Notes under the pieces: model-generated | What the model saw: the letters and a program-made list of their open reading frames with translations, nothing else | What the model was told of the DNA's origin: nothing | Databases searched by the model: none | Source: an uncultured Clostridia bacterium | GTDB taxonomy: Bacteria; Bacillota; Clostridia; Oscillospirales; Ruminococcaceae | Direction: 5' to 3' | Assembly: GCA_947588775.1 (NCBI GenBank) | Contig: CANPZQ010000037.1 | Coordinates: forward strand, 1 to 14,790 | DNA length: 14,790 nt | In this document: positions 12,338 through 14,790 of the stretch, piece by piece | Layout of the letters: every line of letters begins with the position of its first letter | Numbering within the stretch: position 1 is the first letter of the stretch | Position numbers and translations under genes: made by a program

Positions 12338-14790
12338 ATGACGGAATTTGTACATCTTCACGTCCACAGCGAATATTCGCTTTTAGACGGCGCATGCCGG
12401 CTGAAAAGGCTTGTAAAGCGGACAAAGGAGCTCGGAATGTCCGCCGTCGCCGTTACCGACCACGGGAACGTCTGCGCGGCGGTCGAATTTTATAACGAAT
12501 GCAGGCAAAACGGAATAAAGGCGATTATCGGGTGCGAGGTTTACGTTGCGCCGCGAAGCCGCTTCGATAAAGAGGGAAGGGCGGATATGTCGCCGTATCA
12601 CCTTATACTTCTTTGCAAGAACGAAACGGGCTACCGAAACCTCTGCAAGCTCGTTTCCGCCTCATATATTGAGGGGTTTTACCAGAAGCCGAGGGTCGAT
12701 TTCGAGCTTCTGAGCCGATACCATGAAGGACTTGTCTGCATGTCCGCCTGCCTCGCCGGGGAGGTCGCCCGCGACCTCACGGACGGAAACTATGAGGCCG
12801 CAAAGGAGTGCGCCGCGAGGTATCATGAGCTCTTCGGGGACGATTACTACATCGAGGTCCAGAATCACGGCTACGACGAGCAGCGGCAGATTCTTCCCTA
12901 TCAGTACAAGCTTGCCCGCGAGCTTAAGATAAAGCTTTGCGCGACCAACGACTGCCACTATATCGACCGCTCCGACGCGCGTGCGCAGAAGATTTTAATG
13001 TGCATAAACACCAACACGACCGAGGATTCGCCCGACGCTATGGCGTTTCAGACCGACGAGTTTTACTTCAAGTCGCCCGACGAGATGGCGGAGCTATTCG
13101 CCGCCCGCCCCGACGCGATTGCCGCGACCGTTGAAATCGCCGAAAAGTGCAACCTCGAGTTTGAATTCGGAAAGACGAAGCTCCCGGGATTTTCGATTGA
13201 GGGCGTTTCGGACAACGAAGCGTACCTTCGCGCGCTCTGCAAAAAGGGCCTTGCAAAGCGTTACGGAAAGCCGACCGAGGAGGCCGAAAAGCGGCTTGAA
13301 TACGAGCTTTCGGTGATTTCGCGGATGGGGTATGTGAACTACTATCTTATCGTCTGGGATTTTATACGCTACGCGCGTTCGGTCGGAATACCCGTCGGGC
13401 CGGGCAGAGGCTCCGGCGCGGGAAGCCTTGCCGCGTACTGTATCGGAATAACGAGCATCGACCCGCTGAAGTATAATTTGCTCTTTGAAAGATTTCTCAA
13501 CCCAGAGCGGGTGTCGATGCCGGACTTCGACATCGACTTCTGCGTCGTCAGGCGGCAGGAGGTTATCGACTATGTAAAACGCCGCTACGGCGCGGACCAT
13601 GTCGCTCAGATTATAACCTTCGGGACGATGGCGGCGAAAAACGCCATACGCGACTGCGCCCGGGCGATGGGGCTTCCCTACAGCCTCGCCGATACCGTCG
13701 CGAAGGCGGTTCCGTTCGGAATGAGTATTCAGGAGGCCTTGGATTCAAATTCGGCGTTTCGGGAGCTTTGTCAGAGCGACGGAAAAATCCGCGAGCTTAT
13801 CGAAACGGCGAAGCAGGTCGAGGGAATGCCCCGCCACGCCTCCACCCATGCCGCCGGGGTAGTAATAACCGACGGACCCGTTTCGGACTATGTGCCGCTC
13901 CAGACGAACGACGGCCAGCCCGTCACCGAATATACGATGACGGTGCTCGAAAGCCTCGGGCTTCTGAAAATAGACTTTCTGGGGCTTCGGAACCTGACGG
14001 TTATCCATGACGCGGAGGAGCGGATAAGGCGGCGGGAGCCGGATTTCTCGATTGAGAATATCCCCTACGACGACCCGGAGGTTTATAAGATGCTCTCGCG
14101 GGGCGATACCGCCGGCGTGTTCCAGTTTGAATCGGACGGAATGACTTCGACCATCATGCGGCTCGAGCCGGAGGCTTTAGAGGATTTGATTGCGGTAATT
14201 TCGCTCTTCCGCCCCGGGCCGATGGATTCGATACCGACATATATCCGAAACCGCCATAACCCCTCGCTCGTGACGTACGCAACGCCGCTTTTAAAGCCGA
14301 TTTTGGGCGTGACATACGGCTGTATCGTCTATCAGGAGCAGGTTATGCAGATTTTCAGGGAGCTCGCGGGATATTCCTACGGCCGCGCCGACGTCGTAAG
14401 GCGCGCGATGGCGAAAAAGAAGCACTCCGTCCTCGAGGCGGAGCGGAGGTCGTTCGTATACGGCGACGAAACCTGCTCGGGCTGCCTTAAAAACGGCGTT
14501 TCGGAGGACGTCGCCAACAGGCTCTTCGACGAAATGCTGTCGTTCGCCTCATACGCCTTCAACAAGTCCCACGCCGCGGCATACGCGGTCGTCGCATATC
14601 AGACCGCGTATTTAAAATGCCGCTATTTTCCCGACTATATGGCCGCGCTTTTGACAAATTCACTTGACAGCATGTCGAAAGTAACCGAATATTCCGAGCT
14701 CTGCGAGAGCAAGGGGATAAAAATCCTCGGCCCCGACGTAAACGAAAGCCGCGAGGGCTTCGTATATACCGAAAACGGAATGCGCTTCGG
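12338..14790 (+). CDS. dnaE: DNA polymerase III subunit alpha DnaE, cut by the right edge
   Basis: Catalytic subunit of the replicative DNA polymerase (family C). About 817 codons are present, all open in one frame; a full DnaE is around 1,150 residues, so the end of the fingers, the OB fold and the C-terminal tail lie outside. The PHP domain (about 1-275) starts HLHVHSEYSLLDGA and keeps all nine metal ligands of active PHP exonucleases: His8, His10, Asp17, His42, Glu67, His88, Cys138, Asp205 and His207. The palm shows VGPGRGSGAGSL, the catalytic pair Asp396 and Asp398 in PDFDIDF, and the third acid, Asp546, in KIDFLGLRNL. Later segments include DTAGVFQFES, RPGPMDSIP, YQEQVMQI and FNKSHAAAYA. 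The start ATG is preceded by GAGAGGGGG at 12317-12325. Not PolC: there is no embedded DnaQ-type exonuclease. Confidence 0.97.
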   Translation, partial: MTEFVHLHVHSEYSLLDGACRLKRLVKRTKELGMSAVAVTDHGNVCAAVEFYNECRQNGIKAIIGCEVYVAPRSRFDKEGRADMSPYHLILLCKNETGYRNLCKLVSASYIEGFYQKPRVDFELLSRYHEGLVCMSACLAGEVARDLTDGNYEAAKECAARYHELFGDDYYIEVQNHGYDEQRQILPYQYKLARELKIKLCATNDCHYIDRSDARAQKILMCINTNTTEDSPDAMAFQTDEFYFKSPDEMAELFAARPDAIAATVEIAEKCNLEFEFGKTKLPGFSIEGVSDNEAYLRALCKKGLAKRYGKPTEEAEKRLEYELSVISRMGYVNYYLIVWDFIRYARSVGIPVGPGRGSGAGSLAAYCIGITSIDPLKYNLLFERFLNPERVSMPDFDIDFCVVRRQEVIDYVKRRYGADHVAQIITFGTMAAKNAIRDCARAMGLPYSLADTVAKAVPFGMSIQEALDSNSAFRELCQSDGKIRELIETAKQVEGMPRHASTHAAGVVITDGPVSDYVPLQTNDGQPVTEYTMTVLESLGLLKIDFLGLRNLTVIHDAEERIRRREPDFSIENIPYDDPEVYKMLSRGDTAGVFQFESDGMTSTIMRLEPEALEDLIAVISLFRPGPMDSIPTYIRNRHNPSLVTYATPLLKPILGVTYGCIVYQEQVMQIFRELAGYSYGRADVVRRAMAKKKHSVLEAERRSFVYGDETCSGCLKNGVSEDVANRLFDEMLSFASYAFNKSHAAAYAVVAYQTAYLKCRYFPDYMAALLTNSLDSMSKVTEYSELCESKGIKILGPDVNESREGFVYTENGMRF

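Noticed and set aside
13094..13600. A 168-codon minus-strand open frame inside dnaE
   Set aside because: It is antisense to the conserved polymerase palm, including the catalytic aspartates, and has no family features.
1..14790. CRISPR array, prophage, transposase, toxin-antitoxin or defence system
   Set aside because: No direct-repeat/spacer pattern, integrase, transposase or defence domain is visible. All supported genes are housekeeping or transport genes with uniform codon use.

Overview
The window looks like chromosomal DNA from a low-copy-repeat, moderately GC-rich member of the Firmicutes, most plausibly class Clostridia near the Oscillospirales/Ruminococcaceae. The evidence is the gene set hprK, rapZ, whiA, type II murB and a PHP-containing dnaE in one operon, a lipoprotein-type PotD, strong GGAGG-type ribosome binding sites, and textbook sigma-A promoters in AT-rich gaps. 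The lineage is an inference; no rRNA gene is present to confirm it.

Layout. (1) Positions 1-233 hold no convincing complete gene. They contain a tightly packed string of GC-rich stem-loops, probably an intergenic repeat element, and at the extreme left a short open frame that runs off the edge. (2) Positions 234-4176, minus strand, form a complete polyamine ABC transporter operon, potA-potB-potC-potD, with stop/start adjacency or 4-base overlaps at every junction. (3) Positions 4177-4454 are a divergent control region with two back-to-back sigma-A promoters, one for potABCD and one for the plus-strand operon. (4) Positions 4455-14790, plus strand, form one long, tightly packed operon: murD, a GNAT acetyltransferase, a methionine gamma-lyase-family PLP enzyme, hprK, a YcdX-like PHP hydrolase, murB, rapZ, whiA and dnaE. 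dnaE is cut by the right edge after about 817 codons.

How the genes work together. potABCD imports spermidine/putrescine. The plus-strand operon mixes peptidoglycan precursor synthesis (murB, murD), carbon-state signalling (hprK), regulators tied to envelope or cell-division control (rapZ, whiA) and replication (dnaE). The expected partner genes yvcK/glmR (usually between rapZ and whiA) and the HPr gene (often after whiA) are both missing from this stretch.

I found no defence island, CRISPR array, prophage, transposase, tRNA or rRNA. The window is mostly housekeeping. The points most worth a second look are the missing yvcK, the doubly anchored PotD, the fully conserved PHP metal site of DnaE, the left-edge repeat, and the inverted repeats beside the murD and murB promoters.
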